Assembly: GCA_029941885.1 (NCBI GenBank)
Contig: JAPYTP010000008.1
Coordinates: 1 to 64,000 of the forward strand
Origin: Myxococcota bacterium
GTDB lineage: Bacteria; Myxococcota_A; UBA9160; UBA4427
DNA: 64,000 nt
Direction of reading: 5' to 3'
Part shown: piece by piece, positions 36,851 through 47,288 of the stretch
Layout of the letters: each line of letters opens with the position of its first letter
Numbering within the stretch: the first letter of the stretch is position 1
Notes under the pieces: model-generated
The model's input: only the letters and a program-made list of their open reading frames with translations
Told to the model about the DNA's origin: nothing
Databases searched by the model: none
Position numbers and translations under genes: made by a program

Positions 36851-39800
36851 ATGACTCCCAGTATCCTCTGTGCCCCCCACGGCGCCTCGACCCTCGCGTC
36901 CGCCCGCGCCCTTGCCTGCTATTGGCGACCGGATCGGCTTGGGCTGCTCGTCCTCGGGTTCGTCGCGGTCCTCGCGATCAGCCTCACGGGCGGAACCGCC
37001 CAGGCCGCCTGTACGCCGGATCCACCCATGGCTGACGATGCGGTGACCTGTGATGGAACCGACTCGACGGGCTTCGACGGAAGCGGTGCCACGGGCCTCA
37101 CGATCACGACCGATGGCGCCGCCGAGCTCGACGAGAGCGATGCCCTCCTCGACAGCGCGATTCTCATCGGCGCCGACAACACCGTCACGATTGGAACCGA
37201 CGCGACGGTCACCGTTACCGAGGCGGACGGATTTGGCGTGCGAGGGGGTGACCGCAATGGGGTGACCAATGATGGGATGATCGTGGTCGACGGCGCGAAT
37301 GGTGTCGCGATCGATGTCGGCAGCCTCGACGTTCCCGACCCGGCCCCGGCGATCAATGTCATGAACAATGGAACGATCACATTGAACGGTGCCAACAGCG
37401 TCGGCCTGCGGAGCGTCGACAACTACAATCTCTCGAACGAAGTGGGCGGCGTGATCACGATCAATGCGAGTGCCACCGGGGGCATCGGCATCCAGGGGGT
37501 GGACGACAACCTCGTCTTCAATCGCGGCACGATCACCGTCGACGCAGCGGATGGTCGCGCGATCTCGATTCGGGACAACACCGGCGTCCCGCTTCCGAAC
37601 GGTGCGATCACCGTATCGACGAGCGTGATCGACCTGAACGGCGATCGCAGTATCGCCGTCGAAGTCCGCGACAACGTCGGCGCCGCCGTTGACGGGATCA
37701 TCAACTTCAGCGCCACGCGCCGCCTGACGCGCGGCCTGTCGGCGGGCAACAAGACCGACCCCTTTGCAGCGGCCAACTTCACGAACCAGGGAACGATGAA
37801 CGTCGCGAGCGACGACGCTTTCGGCATGAAGGTCGGGGACGGCTGGATCGACGGCTCCGACGATGGGATGGGCGTGCTCGTCCCCGAGTCCGCCGGGACG
37901 CGCAACGTCGGCACGATCAACGTCACGGGCAGCCGCTCCGTCGGTATCTTCGCGGGCGACGAAGCGAATCTCACGTTCAACCACAACAGCTTCGTCTCGA
38001 ATACCGGTACGATCAACGTCACCGGCGTCGATGCGATCGGCATTTCTGCTGGCGGGAACGACGTGTTCGATCCCTTCGATTTCGATGACCTCGACTCGAC
38101 CGTGCTCGTCTTTAGCATCCAGCAGAGTGGCACCATCACCGGCGGTGCGGACGCCGGCCCTCTCGTTCTACTCCGGAATTTCTCAGCGGACGGTGAGAAT
38201 CGGATCTTCAACACGGCGACCGGTAGTATTCTCGCGGACGTCACGAATCTGGGGATGACCGACCGAGGCATCGCCATCCGCGGCACCGCCGGCCCCGAGC
38301 TCGTCCTCAACTCCGGCACGATCCAGGGTGATATCGAACTGCTCGGCGGCGATGACCGCTACGCGGTCGACTCCACTACGATGATGACCGGTACCGTATA
38401 CGGCGGCACGGGAATCGATGAAGCGGTCCTCAACTTCGCGTTCGGGACGGAGCCAGGCAACTTCGATCCCTCGTCGCTCGACGGCTTCGAACGAATCCGA
38501 ATCTACGGCGCGAGCGGAATCGGCGGTTCGCTCAATGGCTGGACGCTGACCAATGGCGGGAGCTTCGCAGGCATCACGGAAATCGCAGGCACCGGTCGTC
38601 TCGTCGTTCCCGAAGGCGTCAACGGCTTCAACGTCCCGGTGACGCTCGGCGGCGATCTCGTCGTCGACCCGATGGGGAGTGTGCTCCTGACGCTGGACGG
38701 CACGAATACTCCCCTCACGGTGGTTGGCAACGCGACCTTCGACGGCACCCTCATCGTCGAGCGAACCGCCCTGCTGCGCGTGGACGGAGCCTACCGTCTG
38801 ATTCAGGTCGACGGCAGCCGAGCAGCCACGATCTTCGCGACTGAAATGCTCCCCGATACGATGGGCGTCTATTCTTTCTCGACGATCTACGACGCCAACG
38901 GCGTGTCGCTCTTGGTCGTTCGCAATTTGACGCTCGCCGCGATCGCCTCGAGCGCGAATCGAAGGGCGATCGCCACGCATCTCGACGACATCTACGTCGA
39001 CCCCGCGACGCCGCTCGGGCTCCTTCAAGAGATCGATGATCTCCTGACGGGCACCGGCAACCTCAACAATGTCTTCGATGCCCTGAATCCCGAACCCTAC
39101 GATGCACAGACGGCGGTGATCGCCGAGAGCAGCCGACGCATCGCGAATCTGCTGATGAATCGCCCCCGCGATTGCCAGAGGGGTCAGCTCGATCCGTGGC
39201 AGAAGTCGACCGAGCACCTCGCGTGCCACGCGCGACGCTGGTCTCCCTGGCTGGCGACGATTGGCAGCTTTCGCGAGCGGGATGCCAATTCGGGCCATAC
39301 CGAATACGACGCGCAGATCGGCGGTGCGGTATTCGGAATCGACGTTCGACCGATTGGCGATCTCCAGCTCACCCTCGCCATCTCCAGCCAGAAAGGCACG
39401 ATCGACGTGCAGGGCTACGGCGAGAGCGATCTCGTCCTGGCGGATATCTCGGGACACGTGGCCTGGAGTCGAGGTCCGCTACGGCTTCAGGGTGTCGCCT
39501 CGTGGGGATACGGCTCCCACATGAGCCGCCGCAGGATCCAGTTCAACGAGGGTTCGACTCCCGTAAACGTCAATGCCGAAGATGATCACGCGAGTCAGCA
39601 CGTTGCCGTTTCGGCGCAGGCAGGCTTCCTCATGCACCTGGGACCGATCGACATCGAGCCGCTCGTGGGAGCCGACTACACCTGGATCAGCCAAGACGAA
39701 ATCCGAGAGGGCGACGCGGGGCTCTTCGGAGAGAGTATCGAGCAGCGCGACGACGACCTCGTCTCCGTGACGGGTGGAGTTCGGCTGAGCACCGTCTACC

Positions 39801-40114
39801 ACCACACCAAATACCTCCATTCCAGCCTCTTGTGGATGGATGGAATCTGGCGTCCGACGCTCGATCTTCGCTGGCGGCAGACCCTCATGGGCTATGACCG
39901 AGACCTAACAGCGCGCCTGAACAGCGCACCGAGCAGCGTGTCGAGCTTTACGATCGAAGGGAAGGAAGACGAGGGAGGCTTCGAGATCGGCGCGGGCATC
40001 TCCTTCGTCCCCGAAAACGCCAACCGACTCCAGATCGATCTTGGATACGATGTCTTCCGCTCCGAAAATACTCTCGAACACAACCTCGTCGCAAAGGTGA
40101 TCGTAGGCTTCTAG
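36851..40114 (+). CDS. Autotransporter (type Va) with beta-helical passenger and C-terminal barrel
   Basis: Long extended signal region ending GGTAQAA; repeated GTI-N-V/GI-x-AG passenger units; C-terminal barrel strands ending LEHNLVAKVIVGF. Confidence 0.88.
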   Translation: MTPSILCAPHGASTLASARALACYWRPDRLGLLVLGFVAVLAISLTGGTAQAACTPDPPMADDAVTCDGTDSTGFDGSGATGLTITTDGAAELDESDALLDSAILIGADNTVTIGTDATVTVTEADGFGVRGGDRNGVTNDGMIVVDGANGVAIDVGSLDVPDPAPAINVMNNGTITLNGANSVGLRSVDNYNLSNEVGGVITINASATGGIGIQGVDDNLVFNRGTITVDAADGRAISIRDNTGVPLPNGAITVSTSVIDLNGDRSIAVEVRDNVGAAVDGIINFSATRRLTRGLSAGNKTDPFAAANFTNQGTMNVASDDAFGMKVGDGWIDGSDDGMGVLVPESAGTRNVGTINVTGSRSVGIFAGDEANLTFNHNSFVSNTGTINVTGVDAIGISAGGNDVFDPFDFDDLDSTVLVFSIQQSGTITGGADAGPLVLLRNFSADGENRIFNTATGSILADVTNLGMTDRGIAIRGTAGPELVLNSGTIQGDIELLGGDDRYAVDSTTMMTGTVYGGTGIDEAVLNFAFGTEPGNFDPSSLDGFERIRIYGASGIGGSLNGWTLTNGGSFAGITEIAGTGRLVVPEGVNGFNVPVTLGGDLVVDPMGSVLLTLDGTNTPLTVVGNATFDGTLIVERTALLRVDGAYRLIQVDGSRAATIFATEMLPDTMGVYSFSTIYDANGVSLLVVRNLTLAAIASSANRRAIATHLDDIYVDPATPLGLLQEIDDLLTGTGNLNNVFDALNPEPYDAQTAVIAESSRRIANLLMNRPRDCQRGQLDPWQKSTEHLACHARRWSPWLATIGSFRERDANSGHTEYDAQIGGAVFGIDVRPIGDLQLTLAISSQKGTIDVQGYGESDLVLADISGHVAWSRGPLRLQGVASWGYGSHMSRRRIQFNEGSTPVNVNAEDDHASQHVAVSAQAGFLMHLGPIDIEPLVGADYTWISQDEIREGDAGLFGESIEQRDDDLVSVTGGVRLSTVYHHTKYLHSSLLWMDGIWRPTLDLRWRQTLMGYDRDLTARLNSAPSSVSSFTIEGKEDEGGFEIGAGISFVPENANRLQIDLGYDVFRSENTLEHNLVAKVIVGF

Positions 40115-40209
40115 ACTTCCCGTGGATCCGCCCGATTTTGCCTGCTGCGTTTCGCGGGCGGGTCGAGTCGGGAAACGACCCGCGAGGGGCGAAGGAGAAG
40201 TCGGGCGCG

Positions 40210-41217
40210 ATGTCGAGTGAGAATGTCCAGACGAACGTCGACCGTCGAGGGGCGATGGCCGGGATCGAGTGGATCGTCGCTCGCACGATCTTTCCCGCCG
40301 TGCTCGGCGGCGCCGTCCTCTACGCGATCGTCCAGATCGAGGCGGGCGTCGGCCCTGCGGAAGCGATCGGACTCCCGACGATCCTCTCCTATTTCGTGAT
40401 CGCCGGCGTCGAACGCTTCCTCTATTGGCAACCCGACTGGCTCCATTCCAACGGCGATCTCAAGGTCGACATCGGGCACCTGTTGATCTCGGGCCTGCTG
40501 ACGACCCGGCTGCTCGAAGTCCCCGTCCGCCTCGGCGGGATCGCCCTCGCCGCTGCACTCGCCGGCCAGACGGGAAGCTCGCTCTGGCCGACGGACTGGA
40601 GCCTGTGGATCCAACTGCCCCTGGCTCTCGTGTTCGGCGAGTTCTTTCTCTACTGGATCCATCGCATCACGCACGAGGTCGACTGGCTGTGGCGCTTCCA
40701 CGCGATGCACCACAGCGCCCCCCGACTCTATTTCCTGAATGCCGTCCGATTCCATCCGGTCGACATCGCGCTCTCGACCTTCTCCCCGATGATCCCGTTG
40801 ATCGCGCTCGGCGCTGATGGGAGTCTGATCGCTCTCTTCGGCCTGGTCTCCGCGATCCACGGCCTCTTCCAGCACGCGAATATCGTGCTCAAGCTCGGCC
40901 CGCTCAATCACTTCTTCAGCATGGCCGAGCTCCACCGCTGGCATCACTCCCGCCTGCTCGAGGAGTCGAATACCAATTTCGGCCAGAATCTGATCGTCTG
41001 GGACACCGTCTTCGGGACGCGCTTTCTCCCCGAGGACCGCGAGCCTCCGACGGATATCGGAATCGCGGGGCTCCCGACGTTCCCGATGGACTATCTCGGC
41101 CAACTCCTGTCGCCCCTGCGCTGGAGGTCGATCAAGGCCGAGAGTGCGGCCCTGGATGCGGGACCGAGTCTGCTCTCCGAGCGCCCGGAATTTCGCCGAA
41201 CCGTGCCGCCTCAATGA
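40210..41217 (+). CDS. Sterol desaturase/fatty acid hydroxylase superfamily protein
   Basis: His clusters HRITHEVDW, HAMHHSAP, HRWHHS typical of the FA_hydroxylase superfamily. Confidence 0.93.
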   Translation: MSSENVQTNVDRRGAMAGIEWIVARTIFPAVLGGAVLYAIVQIEAGVGPAEAIGLPTILSYFVIAGVERFLYWQPDWLHSNGDLKVDIGHLLISGLLTTRLLEVPVRLGGIALAAALAGQTGSSLWPTDWSLWIQLPLALVFGEFFLYWIHRITHEVDWLWRFHAMHHSAPRLYFLNAVRFHPVDIALSTFSPMIPLIALGADGSLIALFGLVSAIHGLFQHANIVLKLGPLNHFFSMAELHRWHHSRLLEESNTNFGQNLIVWDTVFGTRFLPEDREPPTDIGIAGLPTFPMDYLGQLLSPLRWRSIKAESAALDAGPSLLSERPEFRRTVPPQ

Positions 41218-42029
41218 ACCCGGATCTCGGCACCCGTCATGAAGCGAATCCGATGGACTGCCTCTTCGTGGCCGCCGTCGAGTGGCCCGACTCGAATCGC
41301 GGCGTGATCGAATCCGAGTGCCTCCCATTTCGCGAGACGCTCCAGTGCGGCTTCGCCGGGCTCGAAATCGCCGGCTACGGCATGGGCGTGGACGCTGACG
41401 AGGTCGTGAGGATCCGCCTCGGCGCGACTTTCAGTGTAGGCGTCGCGATGGACCTCTAGCATCTCGTTCGATGCACCCGAGAGATCCAGGAAGCCGAGCC
41501 CGCCCCGGCCCGCGCGGCGCGCATGATCGAGCGACCAACCCGCTAGCCAGATCGGCGGATGGGGGCGTTGGATCGGCTTTGGGACGACATCGACCGGCCG
41601 GATTTCGAACCGAGGCGAGGTCCAGGAAAACGTCGGCGCATCCCACATGTCGACGAGCATGCGAAAACCCTCCTGCCAGGAAGCGTCGTCCCCCTCCGCC
41701 AGATCGCCGTCGGTGAGGAGGGCTATCGCGAGTCGACCCTCGCTCGCCTGATCGAGGGAAGCAGCCTGTTCGGCCACCCGCATCGGCGGGTACGAGGGCG
41801 GCGTCAGCCCTGCGAGCCCCCAGCCGAGTCGGATCCGTTCGGTCCTTCGCGCCAGCGCCGACAGCCAGATCTCTGGCGCACCGCCGCGAAAATCACCTTC
41901 CTCCCCGGCCGATGGAAAACACCATACGGTGTCGGCTCCCAGTTCTTCAGCGAGGCGGACCTCTCGAGCGAGGGTTTCGAAGTCGGCGCCCTCGGCCCCG
42001 CCGAGCTGATAGAAAATCGAGCGTTTCAT
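41211..42029 (-). CDS. LLM class (luciferase-like) flavin-dependent oxidoreductase
   Basis: EELGADTVWCFPS, ALARRTERIRLGWGLAGLTPPSYPPMRVAEQAASLDQASEGRLAIALL, PIQRPHPPIWLAGWS. Confidence 0.88.
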   Translation of the reverse strand: MKRSIFYQLGGAEGADFETLAREVRLAEELGADTVWCFPSAGEEGDFRGGAPEIWLSALARRTERIRLGWGLAGLTPPSYPPMRVAEQAASLDQASEGRLAIALLTDGDLAEGDDASWQEGFRMLVDMWDAPTFSWTSPRFEIRPVDVVPKPIQRPHPPIWLAGWSLDHARRAGRGGLGFLDLSGASNEMLEVHRDAYTESRAEADPHDLVSVHAHAVAGDFEPGEAALERLAKWEALGFDHAAIRVGPLDGGHEEAVHRIRFMTGAEIRVH

Positions 42030-42044
42030 ACGCGATTCAATCGA

Positions 42045-42908
42045 TCAGTTCGAGCCCGCGATTGCGTTGAGAGTCGGGTTTCGTCGCAACCGGATATCGT
42101 CGAGTCGGGTGCGGCAGGCCTGATCCCAACTCTTGCCCTCTTCGGCCAGGAGATAGAATCGATCCTCCCGGATCCCATCGAAAACGCGATCCGCCATCGC
42201 CGACGGCGGAATCCCCCCGTCGATACTCGTCTGAATCACCGCTTCCACCATCTCCTGTTCGGGGGTGCCGGCATCCTCCGGGCGCTTGAGATGCTCGGGA
42301 CGATTGCGCTCCGATCGACCGATCCCGGTCCGGATGAGCTCGGGGCAGAGCGCCGAACATCCGACCGGCGTCTCGAGGGTGTGGAGTTCGTGGTAGAGCG
42401 TCTCTGTCAAGGAGAGCGCTGCATGTTTGCTCACGTTGTAGGCCCCCGAAAAAGGCGTATTGATGAGGCCAGCCATCGAGCAGGTATTCACGACGTGTCC
42501 GGGTTCGTTCTGCTCGAGCAGGATCGGGACGAATGCGCGAATGCCGTAGAGAACCCCATAGACATTCACCCCGAGCACCCATTCCCAGTCCGTACCGATC
42601 GCCTCCCAGGTGCGGCCCCCTGCGAAGACGCCCGCGTTATTGCAGACGACGTGGACCTTTCCGAACCGATCGAGGGTGGCCTCGGCCAGAGCGGACAGAT
42701 CGTCGGCCTGGGAAACATCGGTCCGAACCGTCAGGACTTCGGCCCCCATCGCCTCGATGTCCTTTGCGGCCTCTGCGAGTGCCCCTTTCTCGATGTCGGC
42801 CATCACGACTTTCATCCCCTCACGAGCGAATCTCTCGCACATCGCCTTTCCGATCCCGCTCGCCGCTCCGGTCACCACCGCGACCCGTCCTTCGAATTCC
42901 GTCAACAC
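42045..42908 (-). CDS. SDR family NAD(P)-dependent oxidoreductase
   Basis: VAVVTGAASGIGKAMCERFAREG, CNNAGVF, active-site SGAYNVSKHAAL. Confidence 0.95.
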   Translation of the reverse strand: MLTEFEGRVAVVTGAASGIGKAMCERFAREGMKVVMADIEKGALAEAAKDIEAMGAEVLTVRTDVSQADDLSALAEATLDRFGKVHVVCNNAGVFAGGRTWEAIGTDWEWVLGVNVYGVLYGIRAFVPILLEQNEPGHVVNTCSMAGLINTPFSGAYNVSKHAALSLTETLYHELHTLETPVGCSALCPELIRTGIGRSERNRPEHLKRPEDAGTPEQEMVEAVIQTSIDGGIPPSAMADRVFDGIREDRFYLLAEEGKSWDQACRTRLDDIRLRRNPTLNAIAGSN

Positions 42909-43033
42909 GCGTGTTCTCCTTCCCGGTCCAGGGGCGTCTCCATGCCTTGGACACGGGTGGCAATAGGGGCTTCGTCGCCCGGGCGATGGATGTTAGATTC
43001 TCCGCGCAGGGACCGACAGCCAATGGAGAGACG

Positions 43034-45427
43034 ATGACCGAAGACCTCCCCCGCCCCTTCGACGGCCTATTGGTGATCGACCTCTGTAGCGAGATCGCTG
43101 GGCCCTATGCGAGCAAGCTCTTCGTGGACGCGGGAGCCCGCGTCATCAAGATCGAGCCCAACGGGGGCGACCCCTTGCGCCGGTGGACGGCCTCCCAGCA
43201 GGATCTCGCACCGGAGGAATCGAGCCCCCTCTTTCAATACCTGAACGCCAGCAAGAAGGGCATCGCCCTCGACCCGCGCGACGCTCGCGACCGCGCGAGG
43301 ATCGGCCGTTTCGCCGAACGCGCGGACATCCTCTTCGAGGACTGGGGCCCGGGCGGCCTCGAGGCGCGGGGGCTCGATCCGGAGAAATGGTTGGAGTCGA
43401 ATCCTCGACTCTCGATCGTGCGGCTCTCGCCCTGGGGGCAGGTGGGTCCCTGGGCAGACCGCCCCGCCAACGATTTCACGCTCCAGGCAGCAACGGGGTC
43501 CACCGAAAATCGCGGACTGCCCGATCGCCGGCCGGTCGCGGCCGGGGGACGCATCGGCGACTGGATCGGCGGAAGCTTCGCCTCGGTCGCAGCTTTGGCG
43601 GCCTGGCGATCGGCGAGACAGACCGGCGAGGGACAGGTCGTCGACCTCTCGGTTTTCGAGGCGATGATTCAGTGTTTCACGGTCTTCGGCGATCTCGGAA
43701 GTCAATTCAGCGGGGGGCTGCAGTCCCGCTCGATCGAGCTGCCCTCCATCGAGCCCACCAAGGACGGCCACGTGGGATTCTGCACCATCTCGGCGCAGCA
43801 GTGGAAGGATTTCTGTTCGATGTTAGGTCGTCAGGATGTGGCGGATGATCCGGTCTACCTCGACGGCGGCCAACGGATGGCCAACCTGGACTTCATCCAG
43901 GACATGATGCATTCCTGGACCCGAGAAAAAACGACCGACGAGATCATCGAACTCTGCGAACTCTTGCGAATTCCCGTCGCGCCCATCGGCAACGGCCGCG
44001 ACCTTCCGGAATTCGACCACCTGATCGAACGCGGGGCCTTCGAACGGGCACCGGGCGGCTTTCTCCAACCCCGCCCGCCCTGGAGACTCGAAACAACGTC
44101 GCCCGCGCCGATCGGAAGGACCGCCGCCCTCGACGAGGATCGCGACGAGCTACTCGCTCTCCTCGAGAAACCCGTGACCACGCCAGTGGTTCGGGTCGGC
44201 CAATCGGATCTGCCCTTCGCCGGCCTGCGCGTCATCGATCTGACTGCCTTCTGGGCCGGCCCCTACGCGACGTCGATTCTCTCCGATCTCGGGGCGGACG
44301 TCATCAAGATCGAATCGATCCAGCGCCCAGACGGCATGCGCTTCGCGACACCGATCCGAAATGACGTGCTCTGGGAATGGGGGCACGTCTATCACGGCGT
44401 GAACCCCGGCAAGCGCGACGTCACCCTACGCCTCGATCACGAGAAGGGCGTCGGGCTCGTGAAACGATTGATCGAGGATGCCGACGTCGTGATCGAAAAT
44501 TTCTCGGCGCGGGTGATGCCTCGGTTCGGCCTCGACGAGGCGACAGTCAAAGCCCTCAACGGACGCGCGATCTTCGTCCGCATGCCCGCCTTTGGTCTCG
44601 ATGGTCCCTGGCGCGACCGACAGGGCTTTGCGATGACCGTCGAGCAGGTCAGTGGCATGGCCTGGGTCACCGGTTACGAGGACCTCCCGCTCGTGGTTCG
44701 CGGCGTCTGCGATCCGATCGGGAGCGCCCACGCGATCTTCGCCCTGGGGCTCGCCCTCGAAGAGCGCCAGCGAACCGGTCTCGGCCAGACGGTCGAAGTC
44801 GCCCTCGTCGAACCGGCGCTCGCGGTCGCCGCCGAGCAAGTCATCGAGTATTCAGCCTACGGCGAGTTATTGGGCCGCGACAGCAACGCGATGCCACACG
44901 CGGCGCCTCAGGGACTCTTCGAAACCGCCCAGCCCGACGAGCGAATCGCCGTCTCCGTGACGAACGAAAAGCAGTGGGGGGGGTTGTGTCGCGCACTCGA
45001 GGCCGAGGATTGGGACCAATCAGAATCACTGGCCAGCCACCGTGGTCGATTGGCCGAACACGATGCGCTGTGCGCCCGATTGTCGGCGTGGCTGCGGCCA
45101 CAGGGGCGCGATGCCGCGCTCGAGCGTCTGCTCGCCGAGGGTGTCCCCGCGGCGGCCTCCATCAACAACTACGCCCTGTGGCCCAACGCGCAGCTCGATC
45201 ATCGTGGCTTCTTCCAGACCATGAAACACCCGCATACGGGTGAGACCCGTTACCCGTCCTTTCCCGCCATCTTCTCCCGGTTCGAGCGCGATCTCCACCG
45301 ATCGCCCCCGCCCACGCTCGGCCAACACAACCGGGAAGTGCTCCAGAGCGAACTCGGGATCGACGACAAGGAACTCGCACAGCTCGAGGCGGACGGCATC
45401 ATCGGGACTCGACCCAGCTTCATGTAG
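43034..45427 (+). CDS. Tandem CaiB/BaiF family CoA-transferase (two fused copies)
   Basis: Two N-terminal signatures: LVIDLCSEIAGPYASKLFVDAGARVIKIEPNGGDPLR and LRVIDLTAFWAGPYATSILSDLGADVIKIESIQRPDGMR. Confidence 0.93.
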   Translation: MTEDLPRPFDGLLVIDLCSEIAGPYASKLFVDAGARVIKIEPNGGDPLRRWTASQQDLAPEESSPLFQYLNASKKGIALDPRDARDRARIGRFAERADILFEDWGPGGLEARGLDPEKWLESNPRLSIVRLSPWGQVGPWADRPANDFTLQAATGSTENRGLPDRRPVAAGGRIGDWIGGSFASVAALAAWRSARQTGEGQVVDLSVFEAMIQCFTVFGDLGSQFSGGLQSRSIELPSIEPTKDGHVGFCTISAQQWKDFCSMLGRQDVADDPVYLDGGQRMANLDFIQDMMHSWTREKTTDEIIELCELLRIPVAPIGNGRDLPEFDHLIERGAFERAPGGFLQPRPPWRLETTSPAPIGRTAALDEDRDELLALLEKPVTTPVVRVGQSDLPFAGLRVIDLTAFWAGPYATSILSDLGADVIKIESIQRPDGMRFATPIRNDVLWEWGHVYHGVNPGKRDVTLRLDHEKGVGLVKRLIEDADVVIENFSARVMPRFGLDEATVKALNGRAIFVRMPAFGLDGPWRDRQGFAMTVEQVSGMAWVTGYEDLPLVVRGVCDPIGSAHAIFALGLALEERQRTGLGQTVEVALVEPALAVAAEQVIEYSAYGELLGRDSNAMPHAAPQGLFETAQPDERIAVSVTNEKQWGGLCRALEAEDWDQSESLASHRGRLAEHDALCARLSAWLRPQGRDAALERLLAEGVPAAASINNYALWPNAQLDHRGFFQTMKHPHTGETRYPSFPAIFSRFERDLHRSPPPTLGQHNREVLQSELGIDDKELAQLEADGIIGTRPSFM
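44976..44983 (+). repeat. G8 homopolymer in CaiB ORF
   Basis: cagtGGGGGGGGttgtg (QWGGLC). Confidence 0.9.
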
Positions 45428-45457
45428 AGACCGCACGGCCGGCGTCCGACCGGCCCC

Positions 45458-46330
45458 CTAGATCAACGCCAGTTGACCGCTTGCCGCTTCGCCCTGCTCC
45501 CCGGGCCACGCCGGCATCTCCCCCACCGCTTCGAGAGAGCCGATTCGAGCCAGCAGGTCGCGCGCGATGCTCGGAGATTCGCGATTGCTCGGAGAGTGCA
45601 CGAAGACGATCGGCTCGAGACCCGCCCCGATCCAGCGGGCAAGAATCTTCGACCATCGATCGAGCCAGCGTTCGTTGATTGTCGGATCGGGATGAAAGAC
45701 GATTCGGATGATCGGATCCGCCGAAAGCGCATCCTCTCTGACCGGCAGGTTCGGCTTCTGCCGGCGCGCCGCGTCGAGATACAGATGATCCCCCAAGCCG
45801 TCGCGCAGCGGCCGCGTATCCATGATGACCCGTCCGACCCCCGCCGCCTCGAGCAGGTCTTCCACGATCTGCGCGAGCATTCCCTCTGCCACGAGTTCCG
45901 GAGCCCGAAACTCCACGGCATAACGAAATCCAGAGGGTAGATCCGCGAGAAAAGACTCGAGCCGAGGGAGTTCGCGGGCACCGAAAACCGGGGGCAGTTG
46001 AATCATGAGCGGAGCGAGTTTGCCTCGAAGGGGGGCGATCCCTTCGAGAAACGCATGGGTCTCGTCGTGAACCCCCCGCAGCATCGCATCGTGAGTGATG
46101 GTCCGCGGCAGCTTGAAGCAGAACCGAAAGGGGTCCGGACTCTCACAATTCCATTTCTCGACGGTGCGCGGGGGAGGCGCCGCATAGAAGGTCGTATTGC
46201 CTTCGACGGCATTGAAGACACGACCGTATTGGCGCAGGAAATCAGACCGGCGGCTGTCCTCGGTATAGAGGCCGCCCCGCCACTCCTCGAACCCCCAGAA
46301 GGGCAATCCCAGATGGAGTCGTCGAATCAT
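45458..46330 (-). CDS. DUF72 family protein
   Basis: FNAVEGNTTFYAAPPPRTVEKWNCESPDPFRFCFKLPRTITHDAMLRG; FRAPELVAEGM. Confidence 0.88.
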   Translation of the reverse strand: MIRRLHLGLPFWGFEEWRGGLYTEDSRRSDFLRQYGRVFNAVEGNTTFYAAPPPRTVEKWNCESPDPFRFCFKLPRTITHDAMLRGVHDETHAFLEGIAPLRGKLAPLMIQLPPVFGARELPRLESFLADLPSGFRYAVEFRAPELVAEGMLAQIVEDLLEAAGVGRVIMDTRPLRDGLGDHLYLDAARRQKPNLPVREDALSADPIIRIVFHPDPTINERWLDRWSKILARWIGAGLEPIVFVHSPSNRESPSIARDLLARIGSLEAVGEMPAWPGEQGEAASGQLALI

Positions 46331-46526
46331 CGTCGCCTGCATTTCAAGATTCGTTCGCCGTCGCACCGGCTGGAATCTCGTGCCTCGTCATATTACACGT
46401 ATCACACGAAAAAATTGATCATCACTTGAGAGTCGTCAATGGTCTGCAGAAGTTCTTGCAATCGGCTCCTGATTCGCGGACCCTACCGCCATCCCCCCGA
46501 CAGCGCCCCCTATTCAGGAGACCGTG

Positions 46527-47219
46527 ATGCCGCACGATTCCATGCGAATCGATCAGCTCTCATCCAGTGGCCGGGAGACCCGAACCGGGTTCGCCGCCAA
46601 GACGATCCGCCCCCTCGGGACGCGCGGATGGATCTTGATCATCGCTGTCCTCGCCTCGACCGGGTGGGCCGATCCCGTCGCCGCACAGGACTGGGGCGAG
46701 TCCGATGACGGCTGGTCCTCGGACTCCTCTTCCACGAGCCATTCGGGCGGATCCTCCGCCTGGGACGAGCCGGCCGCGACGCGCTGGTCCCTGCGCGCCG
46801 GCGTCGGCTTCATTGCCGGCCCGGACCACTTCTTGATGAACTTCGAGCTGCCCTACCGCTTCGATCAATACGTCTCGCTGGGTCCCATGATCCAGGTCGG
46901 GATCGCGAACGACCGATCGATTGTCGCCCCGACCGCGAACCTCACGATCACGATCCCCGATCTGCCGGGAGACACCCTGGATCGTTTCCGTCCGAATGTA
47001 TTCGCCGGGATCGGCTTCGCCGTGATCACGGACGATGATCGCAACGGCGATGACCGATCCGCTGGATTCCTGATCAACGCCGGCTTCGGGGTCGACTACG
47101 TCTTGAGCCAGCGCGTCTCGATCGGCTCCCGGATGATTCTGAACTTCCTTCCCGAAAACACACTCGCCCAAAATTTCTTCTACAGCTGGGAGGTTGTGGG
47201 CGTCAAACTGTCCTTCTGA
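46527..47219 (+). CDS. Exported outer-membrane beta-barrel-like protein
   Basis: Signal-like IIAVLASTGWADPVAAQDW; barrel-like ALRAGVGFIAGPDHFLMNFELPYRF...GAGFGVDYVLSQRVSIGSRM-type strands ending WEVVGVKLSF. Confidence 0.65.
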   Translation: MPHDSMRIDQLSSSGRETRTGFAAKTIRPLGTRGWILIIAVLASTGWADPVAAQDWGESDDGWSSDSSSTSHSGGSSAWDEPAATRWSLRAGVGFIAGPDHFLMNFELPYRFDQYVSLGPMIQVGIANDRSIVAPTANLTITIPDLPGDTLDRFRPNVFAGIGFAVITDDDRNGDDRSAGFLINAGFGVDYVLSQRVSIGSRMILNFLPENTLAQNFFYSWEVVGVKLSF

Positions 47220-47288
47220 GAGGAATCCGCGGAGACGCGCCACGCGCCCGTCCCGCCCCTACTCCACCTGCCCGGCCTCTTGCTGCAC

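Noticed and set aside
38183-39457. 424-aa minus-strand ORF opposite the autotransporter
   Set aside because: Shadow ORF without recognisable domains.
40158-40183. GCGGGTCG-N10-CGACCCGC inverted repeat between autotransporter and desaturase
   Set aside because: Perfect 8-bp stem but no T-tail; could be terminator or leader hairpin, insufficient to call either.
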